Assembly (NCBI RefSeq): GCF_001662305.1 | Contig: NZ_BDEP01000004.1 | Location: 186,001-250,000, forward strand | Direction: 5' to 3' | DNA: 64,000 bases | Source of the DNA: Halomonas caseinilytica | GTDB lineage: Bacteria > Pseudomonadota > Gammaproteobacteria > Pseudomonadales > Halomonadaceae | Shown: in pieces, positions 37,119 through 46,665 of the stretch | Position numbering within the stretch: the stretch's first letter is position 1 | Layout: the number at the start of each line of letters is the position of its first letter | Position numbers and translations under genes: made by a program | Notes under the pieces: model-generated | Seen by the model: the letters and a program-made list of their open reading frames with translations, nothing else | Databases searched by the model: none | What the model was told of the DNA's origin: nothing

Positions 37119-37149
37119 AAAGGCGGCCCGAGGGCCGCCTTTGTGTTTT
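37119..37149 (+). terminator. Intrinsic terminator of rnb
   Basis: AAAGGCGGCCC / GGGCCGCCTTT forms an 11-bp arm with a tight loop, followed by TTTgTgTTTT. It lies about 28 bp after the rnb stop. Confidence 0.85.
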
Positions 37150-37220
37150 CCGGTTGTCGTCGAATTGTCGCAAAGGGCGCCTAGGCTGGGGACAAGCAAC
37201 GGCATTCCCGGAGGGTCCCC

Positions 37221-38339
37221 TTGCATCTCGTCGACGTCACCATGTTCCATGCCCCCGCCAGCGGCGGTGTGCGCACCTACCTCAGTGCCAAGCACCGTTG
37301 CCTTTCCCGCCACGACGACATCCGCACCAGCCTGCTGGTGCCCGGCGCCGAGCGCGATGCCCTCGGTGACCTGCATACCTTGCCTGCCCTACGCCTGCCC
37401 CTGGGCCAGGGATATCGCTTTCCCCTGCGTCGCCGTCCCTGGCGCGATGCGCTGGAGGCCATGTCGCCCGACCTGATCGAAGCCGGCGATCCCTACGTCA
37501 CCGCCTGGGCGGCCCTTGAGGCCGGTCAACGACTGGGCGTGCCGGTGGTCGGCTTCTATCATTCGGACCTCCCACGCTTGATGGGGGATCGCTTCGGCGG
37601 TGCCGTGAAGCGTCGGCTGAAAGGCTATGTGGCCGATCTCTACGGCCGGTTCGACAGCGTGATGGCCCCTTGCCGGGCCATGGCCGAACGCCTCGAGTCA
37701 TGGGGCGTGGAGCAGGTTCGGGTCCAGCCTCTCGGCGTGGACCTGGACACCTTTCACCCGGACCGCGCCGACCCGAGCCTGCGCACCACCCTGGGACTCG
37801 CCGACCAGACTCGCCTGCTGGCCTTCGCCGGCCGCAACTCTCGCGAAAAGAATGTCGATGTACTACTGCGCGTGATGCAGCAGCTCGGGTCTCCCTACCA
37901 CCTGTTGTTGATGGGGCCCGGCATGCCGACCCGGGTCCCCGACAATGTCACGGTGGTGCCCCGCTGTTGCGACAGCCGCGAGGTGGCCCGTGCCCTGGCC
38001 AGCGCCGATGCGATGATCCATGCCGGCACTCGGGAAACCTTTGGTCTGGTAGCGCTGGAAGCCATGGCCTGCGGCCTGCCGGTCATCGCCGCCCGCGCCG
38101 GCGCCCTGATCGAAAACGTCCCGCTGGGCGGTGGCATCCTCTGCGAGCCGCTGAATCCGGCGGACATGGCCCGGGCGGTCGAGGAACTGTTCATCAACGA
38201 TGTCCAGGCGAGTGGTCGGCACGCGCGCCGTTATGTCGAGCGTCGCTTCCGCTGGGAAAACGTCATCAACGGCCTGCTCGACCACTACACCCCCCTGGTA
38301 CCGAACACCGCGGCCTCCAGCTTCTCGCGGCATGGCTGA
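37221..38339 (+). CDS. GT4-family glycosyltransferase
   Basis: A 372-residue cytoplasmic or membrane-associated GT-B glycosyltransferase. The N-terminal half opens with MFHAPASGGVRTYL, the acceptor-side glycine loop; the C-terminal half has FAGRNSREKNVDVLLRVM and the nucleotide-sugar site GTRETFGLVALEAMACGLPVI. The start is TTG at 37221 with GGAGGG five bases upstream. It overlaps the next gene, a UPF0104-type membrane protein, by 8 bp; such pairs make or move glycolipids. Mannosyl- or digalactosyl-type glycerolipid transferases are close relatives. The substrate is not determined. Confidence 0.88.
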   Translation: MHLVDVTMFHAPASGGVRTYLSAKHRCLSRHDDIRTSLLVPGAERDALGDLHTLPALRLPLGQGYRFPLRRRPWRDALEAMSPDLIEAGDPYVTAWAALEAGQRLGVPVVGFYHSDLPRLMGDRFGGAVKRRLKGYVADLYGRFDSVMAPCRAMAERLESWGVEQVRVQPLGVDLDTFHPDRADPSLRTTLGLADQTRLLAFAGRNSREKNVDVLLRVMQQLGSPYHLLLMGPGMPTRVPDNVTVVPRCCDSREVARALASADAMIHAGTRETFGLVALEAMACGLPVIAARAGALIENVPLGGGILCEPLNPADMARAVEELFINDVQASGRHARRYVERRFRWENVINGLLDHYTPLVPNTAASSFSRHG

Positions 38340-39459
38340 GCGACTGGATCGACCGCGCAGGGAACGCAACCTGCTGGCCCGCTGGGGCTGGCTGGGACTG
38401 GCCCTGTCCATGGCCTTGGTGGTGCCCTGGCTATTGGGTGGCGAGGATGTCCTCGATGCCCTGGCCGATTTTCCGCTAGGCATCCTGGCACTGATGCTGG
38501 TCATGACCGTGACCTGCTGGAATCTCAACGCCCTTCGCCTGCGCCTGCTGCTGGACGGGCGCGCCGGACGGGTCGGCCAGGGCGAGGCACTGGCCATCGA
38601 GATGGCCGCCAAGTTCGCCCTGTGCGCCACCCCCGGCGGCAGCGGCGGTGCCGTCACCCTGCTGGCCCTGCTGGCAAGACGAGGTTTTCCGCCATCGCGA
38701 GGCTCGGCGATCTTCCTGGTCGACCAGGGTTGCGACATGCTGTTCTTTCTGGCCATGCTCGGCGTGCTGGTGAGCATCTCACTGGGCGGCAACGTGACCT
38801 GGCCTCATCAGGGACTGCTCGCCATCGCCATGCTGGGCCTGGTCGGCCTGATGTTGCTGGTCGGCGTGTCGCTCCTGCGCCTTCCTCGGCTGCTGCGCCA
38901 GCCTCCGAGCATAGGGCTGCGCCGCCTCTCTGCCCATCGACGGCGCTGGCTTGCCAGGCGACTGCTCGGGTGTCGTCGGGCCCTGATCGCCACGCTCTGC
39001 CTGCCGCCCCTTCGACTGGCGAGCATACTCGGCCTGTGTGCCGCACACTGGTTGCTGCGCTACAGCCTGCTTTACCTGGCCGTGCTCGGCGTGGGCGGAC
39101 AGGCGGACTGGGCCTGGACCTTCCTGACCCAGATGCTGGCCATGGCGGCCAGCCAGATCAGCATTCTCCCCGGCGGCGCCGGCGCCGCCGAACTCGGCGT
39201 CGGCGCACTGCTGATGCCGTTGATGCCCGCGACCCAGGCCGCCGCCGCCGTCGTCGTATGGCGGCTGGTCACCTATCATCTCTACCTGCTGGCCGGCGCA
39301 CCGGCCTTCGTGATCCTGGTAGGGCGCTGGCTGAAACGCCCATCGGGTTCCGACGTCGCCAACACCTCGACACTCACTCCGGCATCCCGGCAACGCTCAC
39401 GCTACGCTCGGCAACCTTCCGCGAACGCGCCACCCGATAGCCCACGCCACCCGCGATGA
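38332..39459 (+). CDS. UPF0104/lysylphosphatidylglycerol synthase TM-region-like membrane protein
   Basis: A 375-residue protein with about eight membrane helices, matching the flippase-like domain of the MprF/UPF0104 family: LRLRLLLDGRAGRVGQGEALAIEMAAKFALCATPGGSGGAVT, ILPGGAGAAELGVGALLMP and VVWRLVTYHLYLLAG, with the PGG...AAE segment characteristic (residues near 285). The synthase domain of MprF is absent, so lipid movement rather than aminoacylation is likely. It is translationally coupled to the glycosyltransferase. Its last 86 bp overlap the convergent symporter; the tail there is polar and proline-rich. Confidence 0.8.
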   Translation: MAERLDRPRRERNLLARWGWLGLALSMALVVPWLLGGEDVLDALADFPLGILALMLVMTVTCWNLNALRLRLLLDGRAGRVGQGEALAIEMAAKFALCATPGGSGGAVTLLALLARRGFPPSRGSAIFLVDQGCDMLFFLAMLGVLVSISLGGNVTWPHQGLLAIAMLGLVGLMLLVGVSLLRLPRLLRQPPSIGLRRLSAHRRRWLARRLLGCRRALIATLCLPPLRLASILGLCAAHWLLRYSLLYLAVLGVGGQADWAWTFLTQMLAMAASQISILPGGAGAAELGVGALLMPLMPATQAAAAVVVWRLVTYHLYLLAGAPAFVILVGRWLKRPSGSDVANTSTLTPASRQRSRYARQPSANAPPDSPRHPR

Positions 39460-41164
39460 GCAGCATGACCCCGCACCCCAGGGCCAGGCCATAGGCCCCC
39501 AGGACCGCCCCCTGGGAAACGCCATAGCCCTCGGCCAGGCTGGCCAGTGTTTCGGCATACTGGCGCCACAGGAAGAGTCCCACACCGATACCCGAGAGCA
39601 TGGTGACGATCGCCACCCGACGCGAGCCCTTGCTCCAGTTGGCCTCCAGGCTCGCATCATGCCGATGCAGAAAGGCCAGGTATTCGCGCTCTTCCTCGCT
39701 CACCCGCGTCAGGTGCGATACCACCAGGATGATCCCCAGGGCCACCAGCGTGCTGATCGCCACCGGGTGCAGGTAGACCGGCAACTGCACCCAACCGGCC
39801 TGGTCCGCCAACGACAGGATGAGATTGCCGATAAAGCCCACGGCCAGCCCCCAGCCCGCTCCGGCAGCGCTAATCCGGCGACTCCAGATGCTCATCAGCG
39901 CCACCGGCCCCCAGGAGGAGGCAAACAGGGTCGCCGCAAACCACACCACGGCCATCACTGCCGGCGGCTGGAACAATGCCAGCAGCAAGGCGATCAAGCC
40001 TGCCGCCAGTACAGCGATGCGACTGGCACGCATTGCCGACGCCTCATTACGCGCGGCAGGCAGGATGTCATTGGAAAGACTGAACCCGATGATCGACAGA
40101 AAGGTCGAGCAGGAAGAAAGGCCAGCAGCGAACACGCCCGTGAGTATGATCACGCCGAGCCAGGGCGGCAGGATATTCAGCGCCGACCACACCATGGCCC
40201 GCTCGGAATCGAGCCCCGTGTCATAGAGGTTGATGGCCGCCCCGGTCATCATCATCAAGGCATAGAAGATCGCCAGCGCCACGGCGGTGAGCATGGCCGA
40301 ACGCATGACGACATGCTCGTTGCGCGCCATCAGATAGCGGCTCGACTGCCAGGGGCTCGCTGCCAGCACGGCCGCCCACACCAGGCCTAGCGTCAGCCCC
40401 CATGTCAGGGCTTCGCCGGGCGAGCTGAACGTCGCCCCTTCCCCTTCGATGACACCATGCCAAAGCGCGATGCCCGGCTTCTCCGATTGCGCCAGGAGCC
40501 CTTCGATGACGCCCGACCAGCCTCCCAGGTCGTGGATGATATACAGCGAGCCTCCCAGCGCCGCCACGGAAAAGATCACGAACATGACGGTATCGGTCAG
40601 CATGACGCCAGGCGAACCCGAATAGAGAATGAAGCCCGTATAGGTCAGCCACACCAGCACCAGACCGACCCAGTACGGCATGCCGGTCAACTCGGCGAAC
40701 ATGATGCCGGCACCCTGCATGACGCCCAGCAGATAGGCACCGAGCCCCACCACCGTGGTCAGGCCGGCAATGACCTGAACGCGCCGTGACGCAAAGCGCT
40801 TGCCGAAGAATTCCGGCACCGTCAGCGCCCCGCTGCGCCTCAGATAACGACCGAAGGCCAGAGCCCCCAGCAGACACCCCGACGTACTGACGGCCGCGAA
40901 AATCAGCATGACGAAGGGATAACCCTGGTAGGCGAAGCCGGTTTCCCCGAGAAAGGCGCTGGTACTCAGATAGCTGGCGACCAGCGTCCCGAGGATCAGA
41001 AAGGTCGGCGCATTGCGGCCGGCGACCAGATAGTCATCGAGATGCTTGACCCGGCGCCCGGCCAGATGGCCGATGACGAAGTACCCGATCAGGCTGAACA
41101 AGATCGCGAGCGTATAGATCATGGCGACGAAAACCCTGAGGTTGTTGATTTTGTGATTCGCCAT
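39374..41164 (-). CDS. Sodium:solute symporter (SSS family)
   Basis: A 596-residue carrier with about 13-14 helices. SSS marks include YLVAGRNAPTFLILGTLVASYLSTSAFLG, GALTVPEFFGKRFASRRVQVIAG, SGSPGVMLTDTVMFVIFSVAALGG and ALSSCSTFLSIIGFSLSNDI near residue 360. It has a soluble stretch of about 40 residues (EEEREYLAFLHRHD) before two last helices. The substrate is not readable; carboxylate or amino-acid carriers are the nearest type. The ATG at 41164 is used; a GTG at 41179 would add five residues. The 3' end overlaps the UPF0104 gene by 86 bp. Confidence 0.83.
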   Translation of the reverse strand: MANHKINNLRVFVAMIYTLAILFSLIGYFVIGHLAGRRVKHLDDYLVAGRNAPTFLILGTLVASYLSTSAFLGETGFAYQGYPFVMLIFAAVSTSGCLLGALAFGRYLRRSGALTVPEFFGKRFASRRVQVIAGLTTVVGLGAYLLGVMQGAGIMFAELTGMPYWVGLVLVWLTYTGFILYSGSPGVMLTDTVMFVIFSVAALGGSLYIIHDLGGWSGVIEGLLAQSEKPGIALWHGVIEGEGATFSSPGEALTWGLTLGLVWAAVLAASPWQSSRYLMARNEHVVMRSAMLTAVALAIFYALMMMTGAAINLYDTGLDSERAMVWSALNILPPWLGVIILTGVFAAGLSSCSTFLSIIGFSLSNDILPAARNEASAMRASRIAVLAAGLIALLLALFQPPAVMAVVWFAATLFASSWGPVALMSIWSRRISAAGAGWGLAVGFIGNLILSLADQAGWVQLPVYLHPVAISTLVALGIILVVSHLTRVSEEEREYLAFLHRHDASLEANWSKGSRRVAIVTMLSGIGVGLFLWRQYAETLASLAEGYGVSQGAVLGAYGLALGCGVMLLIAGGVGYRVARSRKVAERSVSVAGMPE

Positions 41165-41279
41165 GATGGGGCTTGGCACGGATGTCGCCTGTCCCTCAAC
41201 GTCATGACAAGAAGCATTCGCGACACTCGCACCAGGACAACGTTTCGCCGGTGCCTCTCCCGGGCAGCACCCCGCAACG

Positions 41280-41307
41280 AAAAAAGGGCACCCGAAGGTG
41301 CCCTTTT
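41280..41307. terminator. Bidirectional intrinsic terminator after sucD
   Basis: AAAAGGGCACC-cgaa-GGTGCCCTTTT has an 11-bp stem with A-run on one side and T-run on the other, so it ends transcription on the minus strand (sucCD) and could also act on the plus strand. Confidence 0.9.
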
Positions 41308-41331
41308 CTGCTTCGAAAGCGCCGGGTCGAC

Positions 41332-42204
41332 TTACCAGCCGGCAGCTTCCTTCAGCGCATCACCGATCTCGGCCAGTGAACGCACGGTCTTCACGCCTGC
41401 TGCCTCGAGGGCACTGAACTTCTCGTCAGCCGTGCCCTTGCCGCCGGCAATGATGGCACCGGCATGGCCCATCCGCTTGCCCGGAGGCGCCGTCACACCG
41501 GCAATGTAGGCAACCACCGGCTTGGAGACGTTCTCCTTGATGTAAGCGGCCGCCTCTTCTTCGGCGGTGCCGCCGATCTCACCGATCATCACGATGGCCT
41601 CGGTGGCCGGGTCCTTCTCGAACTCGGCGAGGATGTCGATGAAGTTGGAACCCGGAATCGGGTCGCCGCCGATCCCCACGCAGGACGACTGACCGAAACC
41701 ATGATCGGTCGTCTGCTTGACCGCCTCGTAGGTCAGGGTGCCGGAACGAGACACGATGCCGACCTTGCCCGCCTTGTGAATGTGGCCGGGCATGATGCCG
41801 ATCTTGCATTCATCCGGAGTGATCACGCCGGGGCAGTTCGGGCCGATCAGGCGCGCGCCGAGCTCATCGCACTTCACCTTGACGTCGAGCATGTCCAGGG
41901 TCGGAATGCCCTCGGTGATGCAGACGATCAGCTTGATGCCGGCGTTGGCGGCTTCGAGGATGGAATCCTTGCAGAACGGGGCCGGCACATAGATCACGCT
42001 GGCCTCGGCACCGGTCGCCTCGACGGCTTCGGCCACGGTGTTGAACACCGGCAGGCCAAGATGCTCCTGGCCGCCCTTGCCCGGGGTCACGCCGCCGACC
42101 ATCTGGGTGCCGTAGGCGATCGCCTGCTCGGAGTGAAAGGTCCCCTGGCCACCGGTGAAGCCCTGGCAGATGACCTTGGTGTTCTTGTCGATGAGGATGC
42201 TCAT
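41332..42204 (-). CDS. sucD: Succinyl-CoA synthetase alpha subunit
   Basis: The 290-residue CoA-binding subunit of succinyl-CoA synthetase, which makes ATP or GTP from succinyl-CoA. It has the CoA-site [53 protein letters not shown] and [10 protein letters not shown]; the phosphorylated histidine is in [17 protein letters not shown]. The start codon overlaps the sucC stop by one base (TAATG), a tight translational coupling. It is the last gene of the sdh-suc block. Confidence 0.97.
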   Translation of the reverse strand: MSILIDKNTKVICQGFTGGQGTFHSEQAIAYGTQMVGGVTPGKGGQEHLGLPVFNTVAEAVEATGAEASVIYVPAPFCKDSILEAANAGIKLIVCITEGIPTLDMLDVKVKCDELGARLIGPNCPGVITPDECKIGIMPGHIHKAGKVGIVSRSGTLTYEAVKQTTDHGFGQSSCVGIGGDPIPGSNFIDILAEFEKDPATEAIVMIGEIGGTAEEEAAAYIKENVSKPVVAYIAGVTAPPGKRMGHAGAIIAGGKGTADEKFSALEAAGVKTVRSLAEIGDALKEAAGW

Positions 42205-43370
42205 TACTTGCCCTCCGCTGCCTTGACGACCTGCTGAGCCGCATCGGTCAGGCTGGTAGCAGCGATGATGTTCAGACCGCTGGAGGCCAGTTTCTCGGCA
42301 CCCAGCTCGGCGTTGTTACCTTCCAGACGCACCACGACCGGGACATTGACGCCCACCTGCTCGACGGCGCCGATGATGCCCTCGGCGATCATGTCGCAGC
42401 GCACGATACCGCCGAAGATGTTGACCAGCACGGCCTTAACGGAGGTGTCGGAGAGGATGATCTTGAAGGCTTCGGCGACACGTTCCTTGGTGGCACCGCC
42501 ACCCACGTCGAGGAAGTTGGCCGGCTGGCCGCCATGGAGCTTGATGATGTCCATGGTACCCATGGCCAGGCCCGCGCCATTGACCATGCAGCCGATGTTG
42601 CCTTCCAGGGCCACGTAGTTCAGGTCCCACTTGGCGGCGTCGGCTTCGCGCTCGTCCTCCTGAGAGGGATCGCGCATGGCCTGCAGGTCCGGATGGCGAT
42701 AGAGGGCGTTGCCATCCAGGTTGACCTTGGCATCGAGGCAGTGCAGGTTGCCTTCCTCGGTGATCACCAGCGGGTTGATCTCCAGCAGCGCCAAGTCCTT
42801 GTCATGGAACAGCTTGGACAGTCCCAGGAAGATCTTGGTGAACTGCTTGACCTGATCACCGGACAGTCCCAGCTTGAAGGCCAGCTCGCGAGCCTGGTAC
42901 GGCTGAGCGCCGACCAGCGGATCGATCTCGGCCTTGAGGATCTTCTCGGGCGTCTCCTCGGCAACCTTCTCGATTTCCACGCCGCCTTCAGTGGAGGCCA
43001 TGAAGACCACTCGCTGCGTGCCACGATCGACCACGGCACCCAGATAGAGCTCATCGGCGATGTCGGTGCAGTTCTCGACCAGGATCTTGGCGACCGGCTG
43101 GCCCTTCTCGTCGGTCTGGAAGGTCACCAGATTCTTGCCCAGCCACTGCTCGGCGAAGGCACTGGCCTCCTCCGGGCTCTCGACCAGCTTGACGCCGCCG
43201 GCCTTGCCGCGCCCGCCAGCGTGCACCTGCGCCTTGACGACCCACTTGTCGCCGCCGATCTTCTTGCAGGCTTCCGCCGCTTCCTCGGGGGTGTCGACGG
43301 CAAAGCCCTTGGACACCGGCAAGCCGTAGTCGGCAAACAGCTGTTTGCTCTGATACTCGTGAAGGTTCAT
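42204..43370 (-). CDS. sucC: Succinyl-CoA synthetase beta subunit
   Basis: The 388-residue ATP-grasp subunit, same length as E. coli SucC. Marks are [39 protein letters not shown], the nucleotide/metal segment [27 protein letters not shown] and the C-terminal [19 protein letters not shown]. It pairs with SucD. A 166-bp structured gap separates it from lpd. Confidence 0.97.
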   Translation of the reverse strand: MNLHEYQSKQLFADYGLPVSKGFAVDTPEEAAEACKKIGGDKWVVKAQVHAGGRGKAGGVKLVESPEEASAFAEQWLGKNLVTFQTDEKGQPVAKILVENCTDIADELYLGAVVDRGTQRVVFMASTEGGVEIEKVAEETPEKILKAEIDPLVGAQPYQARELAFKLGLSGDQVKQFTKIFLGLSKLFHDKDLALLEINPLVITEEGNLHCLDAKVNLDGNALYRHPDLQAMRDPSQEDEREADAAKWDLNYVALEGNIGCMVNGAGLAMGTMDIIKLHGGQPANFLDVGGGATKERVAEAFKIILSDTSVKAVLVNIFGGIVRCDMIAEGIIGAVEQVGVNVPVVVRLEGNNAELGAEKLASSGLNIIAATSLTDAAQQVVKAAEGK

Positions 43371-43479
43371 CGATTCATGCCATTGGTTGCATGTGACTCG
43401 AACGGCAGCCTCGCCAGCACTCGCGTGGCGCGGCAGTCAGGCTACCACCGACCCCTTCCGGTACATGGCCGAAAGGGAC

Positions 43480-43528
43480 GCGCCGTCCTGGAGCGTCGGC
43501 AACTCTGCCAATCCTTTCCAGGCGGCGC
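43480..43528 (-). promoter_or_regulatory. Strong nested hairpin between lpd and sucC
   Basis: On the minus strand, GCGCCGCCTGGA (43528-43517) pairs with TCCAGGaCGGCGC (43492-43480) with a single bulge, enclosing a smaller GGCA..TGCC hairpin (43498-43509). It begins nine bases after the lpd stop. No T-run follows, so a processing, stabilising or attenuating role is more likely than simple termination. The rest of the gap up to sucC shows no clear promoter. Confidence 0.6.
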
Positions 43529-43536
43529 TTCTTGTC

Positions 43537-45012
<1,476 letters not shown>

Positions 45013-45024
45013 TTATCCCGCGGC

Positions 45025-46623
45025 TCAGATGTCCAACAGCAGACGCGCCGGATCCTCGAGCAGTTCCTTGATGGTCACCAGGAATTGCACCGCGTCCTTG
45101 CCATCGATCATGCGGTGATCGTATGACAGCGCCAGGTACATCATGGGACGGATCTCGACCTTGCCGTTCACCGCCATGGGACGTTCCTGAATCTTGTGCA
45201 TGCCCAGGATCGCGGTCTGCGGCGGGTTGATGATCGGTGTCGACAGCAGCGAGCCGAAGATACCGCCATTGGTGATGGTGAAGGTGCCGCCCTGCATCTC
45301 GTCGATGCCGAGCTTACCGTCACGCGCCCGCTTGCCGAAGTCGACGATGCCCTTCTCGACGTCGGCGATCTTCATGCTGTCGGTGTCCCGCAGCACCGGC
45401 ACCACAAGACCGCGGTCGGTGGAGACGGCCACGCCGATGTCCTGATAGCCGTGATAGACGATGTCGGTGCCGTCGATGGAGGCGTTGACGTCGGGGAAGC
45501 GCTTGAGCGCCTCGGAGGCCGCCTTGACGAAGAAGCCCATGAAACCGAGCTTGGTGTCGTGGGCCTTGAGGAAGGTCTCCTTGTACTGGGCTCGCAGGTC
45601 CATCACCGCGCCCATGTCCACCTCGTTGTAGGTGGTCAGCATGGCGGCGGTCTGCTGGGCCTGTACCAGACGCTTGGCGATGGTCTGGCGCAGCCGGGTC
45701 ATCGGCACGCGCTTCTCGGGACGCTCGCCCTCGACGGCGGGCGCTGCCGCTGCCGGCTGCTTGGCGCCGCCACCGCCGGAAGACTTGGCCGTCTTCTTGG
45801 CAGAGCTATCCTTCACGGCCTTCTGCACATCCTCCTTGAGGATGCGTCCGCCCTTGCCGGTGCCTTCGATCTTGTTGACGTCCAGATCGTGCTCGGCCAC
45901 CAGCTTGCGCGCCGCCGGTGCGAGGATCTTGTCCCCGACCTTCTCGTCGCTCTCGCCATCGTCGGCGGAAGCCGCAGCCTTGTCCTCGCCGGCACTGGGC
46001 GCGGCATCATCGCCACCGGCACCCTCGCCGAACACCGCCAGAACGGCTTCCGACTCGACCTGGCTGCCTTCCTCGGCCTTGATCTCGATCAAGGCACCAT
46101 CGGCGGGCGCCACCACTTCGAGTACCACCTTGTCGGTCTCGATCTCGGCCAGCACCTCGTCGCGCTTGACCGCTTCACCGACCTGCTTGTTCCAGCTGGC
46201 CACGGTGCCTTCCTGGATGGACTCAGGGAAGGTCGGCGCCTTCACTTCATGCTTCGCACCGTCAGCGGCAGGCTTGGCATCGGCCGAGCCGCCGCCGGAC
46301 GCCTTCTCGTCTCCCTCGTCTCCGGCACCGGCGTCGTCATCTTCGGACTTGGACGTGCTGTCGTCCTGGGATTCGCCACTCGCCTGGCCTTCGCCGAGGC
46401 GGCCCAGCACCTGCTCGGACTCCACGGTGTCGCCTTCTTCCACCAGCACCTCGCTCAGCGTGCCGGCCTCGGGTGCCACGACCTCGAGCACCACCTTGTC
46501 GGTCTCGATCTCGACGATCAGCTCGTCGCGCTCGACGCTATCACCCGGCTTCTTGTGCCAAGCAGCCACGCTGCCCTCGGCAACGGATTCCGGAAAGGTG
46601 GGTGCCTTGATCTCGGTAGCCAT
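45025..46623 (-). CDS. sucB: Dihydrolipoyllysine-residue succinyltransferase (E2) with two lipoyl domains
   Basis: The 532-residue core subunit of 2-oxoglutarate dehydrogenase. Two lipoyl domains are visible: about 1-78 with Lys43 in [10 protein letters not shown] and about 126-200 with Lys165 in the identical motif. They are joined by acidic Gly/Ser/Asp linkers. The E1/E3-binding domain (about 231-267) reads [20 protein letters not shown], and the acyltransferase domain (about 305-532) ends with the active-site [17 protein letters not shown]. coli SucB (about 405 residues) has one lipoyl domain, so this is an expanded form. It lies between sucA and lpd. Confidence 0.95.
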   Translation of the reverse strand: MATEIKAPTFPESVAEGSVAAWHKKPGDSVERDELIVEIETDKVVLEVVAPEAGTLSEVLVEEGDTVESEQVLGRLGEGQASGESQDDSTSKSEDDDAGAGDEGDEKASGGGSADAKPAADGAKHEVKAPTFPESIQEGTVASWNKQVGEAVKRDEVLAEIETDKVVLEVVAPADGALIEIKAEEGSQVESEAVLAVFGEGAGGDDAAPSAGEDKAAASADDGESDEKVGDKILAPAARKLVAEHDLDVNKIEGTGKGGRILKEDVQKAVKDSSAKKTAKSSGGGGAKQPAAAAPAVEGERPEKRVPMTRLRQTIAKRLVQAQQTAAMLTTYNEVDMGAVMDLRAQYKETFLKAHDTKLGFMGFFVKAASEALKRFPDVNASIDGTDIVYHGYQDIGVAVSTDRGLVVPVLRDTDSMKIADVEKGIVDFGKRARDGKLGIDEMQGGTFTITNGGIFGSLLSTPIINPPQTAILGMHKIQERPMAVNGKVEIRPMMYLALSYDHRMIDGKDAVQFLVTIKELLEDPARLLLDI

Positions 46624-46665
46624 GTCGTTTCCCTTATGTGTTCTCTCTCGTCCCGGTGGTTCGCC

